DNA from: Streptosporangiaceae bacterium
GTDB lineage: Bacteria > Actinomycetota > Actinomycetes > Streptosporangiales > Streptosporangiaceae
Length of the DNA: 64,000 nt
Direction of reading: 5' to 3'
Assembly: GCA_019239975.1 (NCBI GenBank)
Contig: JAFAZE010000070.1
Location: 62,001 to 126,000, forward strand
The translations under genes and the position numbers were made by a program. Positions 20,238-28,862 of this stretch are shown in pieces. Positions within the stretch are counted from its first letter, which is position 1; each line of letters starts with the position of its first letter. Under the pieces are notes generated by a model. That model saw nothing but the letters and a program-made list of their open reading frames with translations, was not told the DNA's origin and did not search any database.

Positions 20238-22658
20238 GTGTTCGACTACGTGATCGTGGGCGGCGGCAGCGCGGGGTGCGTGCTGGCCGCCCGGCTCAGC
20301 GAGGATCCGGGCGTCAAGGTGCTGCTCCTGGAGGCGGGGCCGGCCGCAGGCGCCGATGAGATAAAGATCCCCGCCGCGATGAGCCGCCTGTACCAGAGCG
20401 GTTACGACTGGAACTACCGCACGGTCCCGCAGCGGCACGCGGACAACCGCCCGGTCTACTGGCCGCGCGGCCGGGTCCTCGGCGGCTCCTCGGCGATCAA
20501 CGCGATGATCTACATCAGGGGAAACCGGTCGGACTATGACGGGTGGCGCGACGAGTTCGGCTGCGCGGGATGGGGATACCGGGACCTGCTGCCGTACTTC
20601 CGCCGCGCCGAGGACAACAGCCGCGGGGCGAGCGTCTATCACGGACAGGGTGGGCCACTGTCCGTTCGGGATCCCCGGTACAGATCCGAGCACAGCAGAA
20701 GCTTCGTCGCGGCCGCGGCCAGATGCGGCGCTCCCGAAAACCACGATTTCAACGGGCCGAAGCAGGACGGCGTCGGGTTCTATCAGGTCACGCAGCGCGA
20801 CGGCCAGCGGTGGAGCGCGGCGGACGCCTACCTGGCAAAGCCCAGGGAGAACCTGACGATACGTACCGGCGCGCTGGTGACCGGCCTGGTCATCGAGGGC
20901 GGCCGTGCCGCGGGCGTCACCTACACCTGCCGCGGCGCCGAGGAGACCGCCCGCGCCGGGGCCGAGGTCATCCTCGCCGCGGGAGCGATCAACACCCCGC
21001 AGCTGCTGATGCTGTCCGGCATCGGCCCCGCGGACGAGTTGCGCGAGGCCGGCATCTTCGTGATCGTCGACAACCCGGCGGTCGGCGCGAACCTGATCGA
21101 TCATCCGGTGGTTCCCGTCATCTGGTCCACGCCCGGCGCGCGCGGCCTGTGGGAGAAGACGGGCATGGCCGGGCTCGCGCGCTGGCGGCTGACCCACCGC
21201 GGCCCGCTGACCTCCAACGTCGCCGAAGCCGGCGGGTTCGCCAGGTCCGGCTCCGGCCTGCACGCGCCGGACCTGCAATGGCACGTGCTCCCCGTCGCCT
21301 ACGAGAACCAGGGCCTCGTCGACCCGGCGCGGCGCGCCATGTCGGTGCTCGTCACGCTGGTCGACGTGGGCAGCAGGGGCAGGATCCGGCTCAGCTCGCG
21401 GGATCCGCGGCACCAGCCGCTGATCGACCCCGCGTACCTTTCGGACTCGCGCGACCTGGACCGGCTGGCCATCGGCGTGCGGATGGCCAGGGAGTTCGCG
21501 GCCGCGGCGCCGCTGTCCAAGCTGTGCGCGGGCGAGATCCAGCCGGGTGACGCGGTGCGCACCGACAGCGAGCTGCGCGATTTCATCAGGGCCAGCGTGG
21601 TCACCCTCTACCACCCCGTGGGCACCTGCGCGATGGGCGGAAACTCGCGGGTGGCGGCCAGCCGGCAGGCCAGCGTCGTCGATCCCGAGCTCCGGGTGCG
21701 CGGCATCGACGGGCTGCGGGTGGCCGACGCGTCCGTCATGCCGACCGTGCCCCGAGGCAACACCAACGCGCCGGTGATCGCGATCGCCGAGCGAGCCGCG
21801 GACCTAATCATCGGCCGCGCCCCGCTCGCCCCCGCGGACCCCGCCGACCCCGCCGACGCCCTGGCCATCGCCGCCAACGCTGTGTTATCCGGGGGGTCGC
21901 CCCGTTGTTATCCGGGGGGACACCCCCCGGAACCCCCCGCCCGCCGCGGTCCTCGCCGTATCATCGCGCGGCCGGAGGGCCGTCGGCCCTCGCGGACCGC
22001 GCGATCGCGGAATGTGAGCCGCGATCGCGGCTCACTCCGCGCCACCCGCCGTAGTCCGCCGCGGTCTCGCCGTCAAGCGGCTCAGCGCTTATACAATCTT
22101 CCGTGCCGGACGGTGATCAGGCGGACCAGGCGGTCCATGTCGCGGTCGGTGCGCTGGAACGACGTGGTGACGATCAGCGGCTTCATCCGCTGCCGCGTGA
22201 TCGACTTGGCCCGCGCGAACGCGCGCAGCCCGTCCGCGCCGTGGATCCGGCCGAACCCCGACTCGCCCGACCCGCCGAACGGCAGCGCGGGCACCGCGGC
22301 GAACGCGATCACCGAGTTCACCGACGTCATCCCCGCGCGCAGCGCCCGGGCGGCGCGCAGCGCGGCGCCGCGCCGCTTGCCGGTGAACAGGGCGGATCCC
22401 AGGGCGTACGGCGAGGCGTTGGCCAGCCGCACGCCCTCGTCGAGCGACCGCACCGGGGTGACCGCCACCACCGGGCCGAACGTCTCCTCCTGGATCGCCG
22501 CGCTCTCCTCCGGCACGTCCACGAGGACGACCGGGTCGACGTACGGCGCGCGCACCGAGTCCAGCCCCCCGACGGCGGCGCGCCCGCCGCGGGCCACCGC
22601 GTCGGCCAGGTGCCGCTCGACCACGTCGATCTGCCGGGGCAGGGTCATGGGCCCGTAG
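20238..22658 (+). CDS. GMC-family FAD oxidoreductase with lost stop codon
   Basis: FAD-dependent alcohol/choline dehydrogenase-like enzyme; substrate unknown. GTG 20238 follows GGAGG. The dinucleotide-binding motif VIVGGGSAGCVLAARLSE, GMC signature GRVLGGSSAINAMIYIRG, catalytic histidine in LYHPVGTCAMGG and the final RGNTNAPVIAIAERAADLII make a complete domain of about 532 residues ending near 21835. No stop follows. The frame stays open through a composite repeat (21884-22085) and then 577 nt antisense across the aldehyde dehydrogenase gene to a TAG at 22656. The extra 270 or so residues are arginine-rich and look non-native. Confidence 0.88.
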   Translation: MFDYVIVGGGSAGCVLAARLSEDPGVKVLLLEAGPAAGADEIKIPAAMSRLYQSGYDWNYRTVPQRHADNRPVYWPRGRVLGGSSAINAMIYIRGNRSDYDGWRDEFGCAGWGYRDLLPYFRRAEDNSRGASVYHGQGGPLSVRDPRYRSEHSRSFVAAAARCGAPENHDFNGPKQDGVGFYQVTQRDGQRWSAADAYLAKPRENLTIRTGALVTGLVIEGGRAAGVTYTCRGAEETARAGAEVILAAGAINTPQLLMLSGIGPADELREAGIFVIVDNPAVGANLIDHPVVPVIWSTPGARGLWEKTGMAGLARWRLTHRGPLTSNVAEAGGFARSGSGLHAPDLQWHVLPVAYENQGLVDPARRAMSVLVTLVDVGSRGRIRLSSRDPRHQPLIDPAYLSDSRDLDRLAIGVRMAREFAAAAPLSKLCAGEIQPGDAVRTDSELRDFIRASVVTLYHPVGTCAMGGNSRVAASRQASVVDPELRVRGIDGLRVADASVMPTVPRGNTNAPVIAIAERAADLIIGRAPLAPADPADPADALAIAANAVLSGGSPRCYPGGHPPEPPARRGPRRIIARPEGRRPSRTARSRNVSRDRGSLRATRRSPPRSRRQAAQRLYNLPCRTVIRRTRRSMSRSVRWNDVVTISGFIRCRVIDLARANARSPSAPWIRPNPDSPDPPNGSAGTAANAITEFTDVIPARSARAARSAAPRRLPVNRADPRAYGEALASRTPSSSDRTGVTATTGPNVSSWIAALSSGTSTRTTGSTYGARTESSPPTAARPPRATASARCRSTTSICRGRVMGP
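21884..22085 (+). repeat. Composite dispersed repeat at the GMC/ALDH junction
   Basis: Consists of two GTTATCCGGGGGG blocks, a G-run palindrome (21912-21940), a 43-nt palindromic core (21963-22005) starting ATCGCGCGGCCGGAGGGCC, and a perfect 22-bp palindrome at 22014-22035 centred on CGCGATCGCG. The region from the G-run palindrome to about 22075 is matched, inverted, at 43141-43300. Confidence 0.85.
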
Positions 22659-23653
22659 GAGGCGCCGGAATCGTCGCCTGGGCGCAACGCCGCGACCCGT
22701 TCGGTAAGTTTCTCCATGAACTTCTGGTAGGCCGGTTCACAGACGTAAACCCGCTCCACGCCGACGCACGTCTGGCCCGCGTTGGACAGCGCGCCCCAGG
22801 CGGCGGCTTCGGCGGCCGCGTCCAGGTCCGCGTCGGCGTCGACGAGCATGGCGTCCTTGCCGCCGCATTCGGCGAGGACGGGCGTGAGCGTGTCCGCCGC
22901 CGCGGCCATCACCTTGCGGCCCGTCGCCGCCGAGCCGGTGAACGCGAGCTTGTCCACGCCGATGCGGGCCAGCGCCTCGCCGGTCGACCCGTCGCCGGTG
23001 ACGAGCTGCAGCACGTCGCGCGCGGCCGTGTCGCCGAACACTTCGCCCAGCACCTCGCCGAACGACCGCACCAGCCACTGGCCGGTGGCCGGCGTCAGCT
23101 CGCTGGGCTTGAACACCACGGCGTTGCCCGCCGCCAGCGCGTACGCGATCGACCCCATCGGGGTGAACACCGGGTAGTTCCACGGCCCGATCACGCCGAC
23201 CACGCCCAGCGGCACGTACCCGACCGTGGCGGCCTGGTTGATCATCGCGAGCCCGCTGGGCACCGAGCGCGGCCGCAGCACCCGGTGCGCGTGCTTCGCC
23301 GCCCAGTCGATGTGCAGCACGGTGATGACGACCTCGAGCGTCGCGTCATCCAGCGGCTTGCCGGTCTCGTCGTGCACGAGCCGCGCGAGCCGGCCCATGT
23401 AGCGGGTCAGGTGGGACTTCCAGGCGAGCAGCCGCAGCCGCCGGTCCCGCCAGCTCAGACCCGCCCACCAGGCGGCCGCCTCGCGGGCGCGGGCGACGGC
23501 GGCGGCCACGTCCCGCTCGCCCTGTACCGGGAAGGTGGCGATGACCTCGCCGGTCGCCGGGTTCACCGTGTCGAATGTCTCCGCGCCCGGGGAAGACGGC
23601 CACTGCGGCCAGGGGTCCGCGACCCCGTCCCGGGCAGATGCGCGACCTGCCAT
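22082..23653 (-). CDS. Aldehyde dehydrogenase, succinate-semialdehyde dehydrogenase-like
   Basis: NAD(P)-dependent oxidation of an aldehyde to an acid. ATG 23653 (MAGRASARDGVADPWPQWP) is a reasonable start; the open frame upstream has shadow composition. Motifs: the cofactor loop FTGSAATGRKV, the general-base region LAECGGKDAM (the usual ELGGK becomes ECGGK), and catalytic cysteine in NAGQTCVGVERVYV. The 523-residue length and the VADPWPQW...DTVNPATGEVIATFPV start resemble GabD2-type enzymes; substrate is not proven. Convergent with, and overlapped by, the GMC frame. Confidence 0.9.
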   Translation of the reverse strand: MAGRASARDGVADPWPQWPSSPGAETFDTVNPATGEVIATFPVQGERDVAAAVARAREAAAWWAGLSWRDRRLRLLAWKSHLTRYMGRLARLVHDETGKPLDDATLEVVITVLHIDWAAKHAHRVLRPRSVPSGLAMINQAATVGYVPLGVVGVIGPWNYPVFTPMGSIAYALAAGNAVVFKPSELTPATGQWLVRSFGEVLGEVFGDTAARDVLQLVTGDGSTGEALARIGVDKLAFTGSAATGRKVMAAAADTLTPVLAECGGKDAMLVDADADLDAAAEAAAWGALSNAGQTCVGVERVYVCEPAYQKFMEKLTERVAALRPGDDSGASYGPMTLPRQIDVVERHLADAVARGGRAAVGGLDSVRAPYVDPVVLVDVPEESAAIQEETFGPVVAVTPVRSLDEGVRLANASPYALGSALFTGKRRGAALRAARALRAGMTSVNSVIAFAAVPALPFGGSGESGFGRIHGADGLRAFARAKSITRQRMKPLIVTTSFQRTDRDMDRLVRLITVRHGRLYKR

Positions 23654-23728
23654 GGGGTCAGTAAACCATCGCGCGCCCCCCGAAGCTACTGTGTGGTAAA
23701 CATCCCCGCTTCCGAGGGAGTGCTGCCC

Positions 23729-24946
23729 GTGTCCCGGCGCCCGTACACGCTGCTGAGCTGCGCCGTTTCCGCCGACGGCTGCCTGGACGACGCGTCCGGT
23801 GAGCGCCTGGTCCTGTCCGGCGCCGAGGACCTGGACCGGGTGGACGAGCTGCGCGCCGGGTGTGACGCGATCCTGGTCGGCGCGGGCACGATCCGCGCGG
23901 ACGACCCGCGGCTGCTGATCCGGTCGCCCGGCCGCCGCGACCGCCGGGCGGCCCGCGGCCTCCCGCCGCACCCGCTGCGCGTCACGCTGACCGCCAGCGG
24001 CGGCCTCGACCCCGCCGCGCGCTTCTTCACCGGGCCCGGCGGCCCACCGCTGGTGTACTGCGCCACCCCCGCGGCCGGCGCCCTGCGGGCACGGCTGGGG
24101 GAGGCCGCCGTAGTCATGGACGCGGGTGACCCGGCATCGCTCCGTGCCGTTCTTTCAGATTTGACCGAACGGGGCGTGGCCCGACTTCTCGTCGAAGGCG
24201 GCTCCCAGGTGCTGCGTGAGGCGCTCACCGGGGATCTCGCCGACGAGCTGCACCTCGCGGTCGCGCCGTTCTTCGTCGGGGACGCGGCGGCACCCCGCTT
24301 CGGCCTGCCCGGGGCGTATCCGCACACCGTCGCGGACCCGATGACGCCGGCCGAAGTCCGGCGGGCCGGCCCGGTGGCGCTGCTGCACTACCTGCTCGGC
24401 CCCGGCGGCGCGGACCGCCGGTTCCTGCGCTGGGCGGTCGAGCTGTCCCGGCTGTGCCCGCCGTCCGCCACGGCGTTCTCCGTCGGCGCTGTCGTCGTGA
24501 GCTCCTCCGGTGAGGTCCTGTCCACCGGCTACTCCCGCGAGCAGCAGGACCACGATCACGCGGAGGAGGTGGCGCTCCGCAAGCTGGGCTCGGCTCTCCC
24601 GCAACGCGCGCTGCCCCCCGCCGCCGCGCCGCTGCCCGCCGCCGCGCCGCCTGGTGCGGTGTCGCCTGGTGCCGCGTCGCACCCCCCCGACCCGCGCCTT
24701 CGCGGCGCGACCCTCTACAGCTCGCTGGTCCCCTGCGGCGCGCGGGCGTCACGCCCGGTCACCTGCGTCCAGCACATCCTCGCGGCCGGCATCCCCCGCG
24801 TGGTCTTCGCCTGGCGCGAGCCCGAGCTGTTCACCGCCGGCGAAGGCGCCGGCCAGCTCCGCGCCGCCGGCGTCGAGGTGATCGAGATCCCCGCCCTGGC
24901 CCCCGAGGCCGCCGCCGTCAACGCCCACCTGGTGGCCCAGGACTGA
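23729..24946 (+). CDS. Fusion of RibD-type reductase domain and RibD-type deaminase domain, in reversed order
   Basis: Residues 1 to about 215 form a RibD C-terminal-like pyrimidine reductase (RPYTLLSCAVSADGCLDD, ILVGAGTIRADDPRLL, LVEGGSQVLREALTG). Residues about 225-405 form a cytidine-deaminase-fold domain with zinc ligands HAE at 277-279, Cys336 in VPCGA and Cys346, the long PC-x9-C spacing typical of RibD deaminases. In canonical RibD the deaminase comes first; here it is second. An alanine/proline insert (about 295-322) separates the two zinc motifs. GTG 23729 has GAGGGAG upstream. A riboflavin or related pyrimidine role is likely; the exact substrate is unknown. Confidence 0.85.
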   Translation: MSRRPYTLLSCAVSADGCLDDASGERLVLSGAEDLDRVDELRAGCDAILVGAGTIRADDPRLLIRSPGRRDRRAARGLPPHPLRVTLTASGGLDPAARFFTGPGGPPLVYCATPAAGALRARLGEAAVVMDAGDPASLRAVLSDLTERGVARLLVEGGSQVLREALTGDLADELHLAVAPFFVGDAAAPRFGLPGAYPHTVADPMTPAEVRRAGPVALLHYLLGPGGADRRFLRWAVELSRLCPPSATAFSVGAVVVSSSGEVLSTGYSREQQDHDHAEEVALRKLGSALPQRALPPAAAPLPAAAPPGAVSPGAASHPPDPRLRGATLYSSLVPCGARASRPVTCVQHILAAGIPRVVFAWREPELFTAGEGAGQLRAAGVEVIEIPALAPEAAAVNAHLVAQD

Positions 24947-25217
24947 CGCGGTCCCCCTCGCTCCGCCCCCGTTCGGCACCCTCCGCGCCCCACCCTCTCC
25001 GCGCCCCACCCCCTCGCGCCCCGCCCGCTCCACGCCGTGCCCGCTCCGCTCCCGCCCCGCTCCGCGCCGTGCCCGCTCCGCTCCCCACCCCCTTCGCGCC
25101 GTGTCCGCTTCGCGCTGACGCGGGCCACGCGCCCCTCTGCAGCGCGGCGCTCCCGCGCGCCTCGCCTCGCGTCCCGCGTTGCCTTGGCCCCCGCCTCCCT
25201 CCGGGCGGCTCGTTGCC
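24947..25217 (+). other. C-rich, G-poor stretch after the reductase-deaminase gene (possible Rho site)
   Basis: Downstream of the + strand gene the RNA-like strand is strikingly rich in C and T runs (CCCGCTCCGCTCC-type text, about 24952-25115) with few G. Such C>G bias is what Rho loading sites need. No gene is credible here. Confidence 0.4.
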
Positions 25218-25247
25218 AATCTGAGCCGGTCATAACCGGCTCAGATT
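25218..25247. terminator. Perfect 13-bp hairpin between convergent genes
   Basis: Arms AATCTGAGCCGGT (25218-25230) and its complement (25235-25247) flank a 4-nt CATA loop. It lies between the convergent reductase-deaminase and LuxR genes and can serve both strands. CTGAGCCGGT is repeated once more just after the hairpin. Confidence 0.75.
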
Positions 25248-25337
25248 TCCACTGAGCCGGTTGCCTCTTCGCGCCCGGCCTCCGCGCGGCCCTCGCCCCG
25301 GCCGCTCCTGAGCCACCGGCGCGGGCCCGTACATCAC

Positions 25338-28157
25338 TCACGGGCGGCGGGCGCTCAGGGCTGCGGCGAGCCCCGGGCGTGAGCTGATGCCGAGCTTTCC
25401 GTATGTGCTCGTCAGGTGGGTTTCCACGGTCCGCTGGGTGATGAAGAGGGCCTGCGCGATCTGCCGGTTCGTCCGCCCGTTCGCCGCCATCTCGGCGACC
25501 CGCAGCTCGCTCGGCGTAAGCGCGTCACGCCCCCGCATGGCGGCGCGGCGCGGCCTGCTGCCGGCCGCCACGAGTTCCTGCCGGGCCCGGTCCGCGATGG
25601 CAAGGCCGCCCAGTGCGTAGGCGAGGTCCAGGCTCTCGCGGAGGTACTCGCGGGCTGTGGTGCGCGCACCGGCCCTCCGCTGCGCCGCCCCCAGGTCCAG
25701 CAGGGCCCGCGCAAGCTCAAGCCGCCCGGAGGAGTCGCGCAGCACACGCACGGCCTCGGTCAGCGACTCGATGCCGCGATCGCCGTCGGCGACCAGACCG
25801 GCGGCACGCAGCGCGACGCCGATCGCGCGGGCAGCGCCCCAGTGGCGGGCGAGGCTGATCTCTTCGGCGCACAGGCGGCCGGCTTCCTTCCGGTCACCGA
25901 GGGCGCCAAGCGACAGCGCCGCCTGCGAGCGCCACGGCATCAGCGCGGGGTTGTGGATTCCCCAGCGCTCCGCGAGCTCCCCGGCCGTCAGCATGTCGGC
26001 AACTGCCGCGTCGTGTTCCCCGGTCGCGGCGAGCAGGCATCCGCGGGCGAACCGGGCGACGTTGTACGGCCAGGTCGCCTCCAATTGCCCGGTCAGGTTG
26101 CGGGCGGCGAGCATCGCGCGCGCCTCTTCGATCGCACCCCGGTCAGCGAGCGCGGGGATCATGAACGCCGTGGCGATCACCGAGATCCATTCGTCGCCGC
26201 CCGCCGTCGCCTGGTGCCCGTACGCGAGAACCTCGCCGGTGTCGCCGCCGTACTGGGCGATCACCGCTGCAGCCGAGGCGGCGACCGCGGACGCCAGCTC
26301 CCATCCCCGCTGCTGCGCCAGCCGCAGCCAGGCCTGCGCCGCCTCCCACGCCTCCGCGGTCAGGTCGGCGAACACCAGGACGGAGACCGCCTCGGGCAGC
26401 GCGCTCGACGTCAGCGACATCAGCCGCGGCGTTGCCCGGACCGCCTCGCGCGCGTGCCGGACCGCCAGCTCGCGCTCCTCGCCGGCGGCGGTGAGCTCGA
26501 TCGCCAGGTTGGCATGCAGCTGGGGATCAAGCTCCTCGCCGGCCGCAGCCCGCGCCTGGAGCCGGTGCAGTATCGGCCCGGTGACCGGGCGGGTGCTGAG
26601 GTCCCAGCGCGCGACGTTGAGCAGCGCGGCCTGCAGCGACATGGCGATCGCCGAGTGCTCGTCGCCGTGTTCACCGGTCTGCGCCCGCAACACCTTGACG
26701 GCCTCGGCGAAGCGCCCGCACAGCGCGAGCGCCTGACTGAGCGCGAGCGCTATCTCGGCGCGGCGCGGCCACTCCGCGCTCCGCGCCAGCGCGTCGGCCA
26801 GGTGCCCCGCGGCCGCCGCCGGCGCATAGAAGGTCTCGGACTTTCCCAGCTCGAACAGCACGTCGCGGCGGGCGTCCGGTGGCGGCGGCTCGGCGAGCGC
26901 GCGTTCCAGGCATTGCGTCGCGATGTCCGGCGCGCCGCGGCTGCGCGCGTCCGCGGCGGCCCGGCGCAGCCTGTCCACCATCCATGGGTCCCCGGCCGCG
27001 GCGGCGGCCAGCAGGTGGACGGCCATCACCTCCGACGGCGCGTCCTCGTCATCCAGCATGCGCGCCGCGCGCTTGTGCCAGCCCTGCCGCAGCGGAGGCG
27101 CCAGGTCCTCGTACACGGCGGAGCGGACCAGCGGGTGCACGAAACCCAGCTCCCGTTCCCCTTCGATGAGCCGCTCCGCCATCAGCATGCTGACCGCCTC
27201 GGCACACGTGTCGGCGTCGAGCCGGGCGAGCTTGGCGGCCCGCTCGGTCGTGGCGGCGGTGCCGAGCACGGCGATGGCGCGCGCCGCGGCCAGCGCCGCG
27301 GGCGGCATCCGCCCGAGCTGCAGCAGGACACTTCGGGAGACCGTGCCGGGGGTCAGCCGGCGCAGGTGCGGGACCTCGGCGTCCGTTCCCCGCACGCCCT
27401 CGGCCGCCAGGCTGGCGACCAGGCCCTGGACCAGCAGCGGGTTGCCGCCGGTCAGTTCCCGGCAGGCCTCCTGGAAGGAGAGCGAGGGGTCGGCGGCCAG
27501 CGTCGTGCCGAGCAAGCTCGCGCAGCCAGCCGCGCTCAGCGCGGCGGGGCGCAGCACCGTCACGTTCGTCTCGGCCGCCAGGCTCGCGGTGAGCGCCTTG
27601 TCATGCGCGCTCCCCGACCGGGGTTCGCGCACGGTGAGCACGAGCAGGACGCGCAGGCCCGCGACCCGGCGCGCCAGGTGCACGACGAACCGCAGCGACG
27701 GCTGATCCGCCCAGTGCACGTCGTCGACCGCGATCACCAGCGGCGCCCGCCGTGCGATGCCGACGGCCAGCCAGTAAAGGCCGTGCAGGACAGCGAACGA
27801 ATCCTCCTCCGCCGACGCCGCGCCCCGGGCCAGCACGGGAGCCGCCAGCCGCACGGCGTCATCCGCCGGCCCGGCCGTGTCGCCGGCGCGGACCTGCGCC
27901 TCGAACAGCTGCCGTACCACTCCCCATGCGTAGCCGTCTTCGAACTCCGCGGCGCGCGCGGTCAGCACCGTCATTCCCGCCCGGGCCGCCTGCTCGCACG
28001 CGTGGCCGAGCAGCCTGGTCTTGCCGATTCCGGCCGGCCCTTCGACCAGCAGCGCGGTCCCCGAGCCGGAACACGCCGACCGGATCGCCGCCGCTATTGC
28101 CCCGAGTTCCGCCGTCCGCTCGAGCAGCAGGCCCGTCGGCGCTCCCCCACCCTCCAT
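25338..28157 (-). CDS. Large ATP-binding LuxR-family regulator (LAL type)
   Basis: A 939-residue transcription regulator. An N-terminal AAA/NACHT-like ATPase has Walker A GPAGIGKT (residues 40-47) and Walker B-like LVIAVDDVHWADQPSLRFV. A long alpha-helical repeat region (about residues 350-850) follows. The C-terminal LuxR helix-turn-helix starts LTPSELRVAEMAANGRTNRQ and contains TQRTVETHLTSTYGKLGI. LAL regulators are usually pathway activators; no obvious target cluster is adjacent. Confidence 0.93.
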   Translation of the reverse strand: MEGGGAPTGLLLERTAELGAIAAAIRSACSGSGTALLVEGPAGIGKTRLLGHACEQAARAGMTVLTARAAEFEDGYAWGVVRQLFEAQVRAGDTAGPADDAVRLAAPVLARGAASAEEDSFAVLHGLYWLAVGIARRAPLVIAVDDVHWADQPSLRFVVHLARRVAGLRVLLVLTVREPRSGSAHDKALTASLAAETNVTVLRPAALSAAGCASLLGTTLAADPSLSFQEACRELTGGNPLLVQGLVASLAAEGVRGTDAEVPHLRRLTPGTVSRSVLLQLGRMPPAALAAARAIAVLGTAATTERAAKLARLDADTCAEAVSMLMAERLIEGERELGFVHPLVRSAVYEDLAPPLRQGWHKRAARMLDDEDAPSEVMAVHLLAAAAAGDPWMVDRLRRAAADARSRGAPDIATQCLERALAEPPPPDARRDVLFELGKSETFYAPAAAAGHLADALARSAEWPRRAEIALALSQALALCGRFAEAVKVLRAQTGEHGDEHSAIAMSLQAALLNVARWDLSTRPVTGPILHRLQARAAAGEELDPQLHANLAIELTAAGEERELAVRHAREAVRATPRLMSLTSSALPEAVSVLVFADLTAEAWEAAQAWLRLAQQRGWELASAVAASAAAVIAQYGGDTGEVLAYGHQATAGGDEWISVIATAFMIPALADRGAIEEARAMLAARNLTGQLEATWPYNVARFARGCLLAATGEHDAAVADMLTAGELAERWGIHNPALMPWRSQAALSLGALGDRKEAGRLCAEEISLARHWGAARAIGVALRAAGLVADGDRGIESLTEAVRVLRDSSGRLELARALLDLGAAQRRAGARTTAREYLRESLDLAYALGGLAIADRARQELVAAGSRPRRAAMRGRDALTPSELRVAEMAANGRTNRQIAQALFITQRTVETHLTSTYGKLGISSRPGLAAALSARRP

Positions 28158-28228
28158 GCCGGTGATCGTAAGCCGCGATGATCAACCATGCCATGGCCTG
28201 CGGGCCAAATAACCGCGGGCAGCGAGCC

Positions 28229-28255
28229 GCGGGCGCCTCCGAAGGAGACGCCCGC
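28229..28255 (-). terminator. Hairpin after the secreted-protein gene
   Basis: Stem GCGGGCG/CGCCCGC continued by CTCC/GGAG with one C-A mismatch and a GAA loop. It is 32 nt downstream of the stop of the 28287-28862 gene and upstream of the LuxR gene on the same strand, so it probably separates the two units. Confidence 0.6.
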
Positions 28256-28286
28256 ACCCCCTGCTCTGGCTGGCTCGCTGCTTCGG

Positions 28287-28862
28287 CTACAGCCTGACGC
28301 TCGCCTTCCCGGTGATGGTCTCCTGGTTCGCCACCGGCGTCGCGTTCACGTTGCACGTGCCCTTCGTCCGCGGCGCGAGGAAGAGGTCGCTGATCGTGGC
28401 CTTGCCGGAGCCGCTGATCCCCTTGTACTTCCCGGTCCCGCCGCCCACCGTGAAGCCGCCCGTCGCCTCGAACACGCCCACGCAGGTCTTCGGGTTGAGG
28501 CTCTCCTTGATGATGTGGAACGGCCCGCCGTGGTTGATCTTGAAACTGCCCCCGGGCAGCCGGACCGTATCGGTCGTGTTGCCGGAGATGTCGATCCCCG
28601 CGGCGGTGAACAGCCCGGTCGCGATCACCTGGTACCTGCTCCCACCGGGAAGCGTGGTCATCAGGTAGAACTGCTCGGTGCCCGAGCTCGCCGTGTCGGC
28701 CGGCCGTACCGCGCCGGCCAACCGTACCGCACCGGCCGGCCGGGCCGGGCTGGCGTTCGCGGCGGCGAGTCCCGCTCCGCTCATGACCGCCGCGATCGAG
28801 ATCACCCCGGCCGCCCCGGCCAGCCCCCCGCGTACACTTCTTCCTGCCCCCGTGTGCTTCAC
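28287..28862 (-). CDS. Secreted protein of unknown function, possible allene-oxide-cyclase/dirigent-like barrel
   Basis: 191 residues starting at GTG 28862 with GGAGG seven bases upstream. Residues 1-38 are a signal peptide (GGLAGAAGVISIAAVMSGAG and ALAxA-type end). The mature part is rich in beta strands and has GGFTVGGGTGKYKGISGSG, a loop reminiscent of small eight-stranded barrels of the allene oxide cyclase/dirigent type. Two cysteines (PKTCVG and KGTCNV) may form a disulfide. Function not recognised. Start overlaps the stop of the small upstream gene (GTGA). Confidence 0.8.
   Translation of the reverse strand: MKHTGAGRSVRGGLAGAAGVISIAAVMSGAGLAAANASPARPAGAVRLAGAVRPADTASSGTEQFYLMTTLPGGSRYQVIATGLFTAAGIDISGNTTDTVRLPGGSFKINHGGPFHIIKESLNPKTCVGVFEATGGFTVGGGTGKYKGISGSGKATISDLFLAPRTKGTCNVNATPVANQETITGKASVRL

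Noticed and set aside
22103-23728. Long + strand open frame upstream of the reductase-deaminase gene
   Set aside because: It is the mirror of the aldehyde dehydrogenase coding frame; its protein is His/Arg/Gly-rich with no family resemblance, and GTG 23729 has its own ribosome-binding site.
25416-28181. Nearly full-length + strand frame opposite the LuxR gene
   Set aside because: Shadow frame caused by the high GC third positions of the real gene; composition is typical of antisense and there is no start site.
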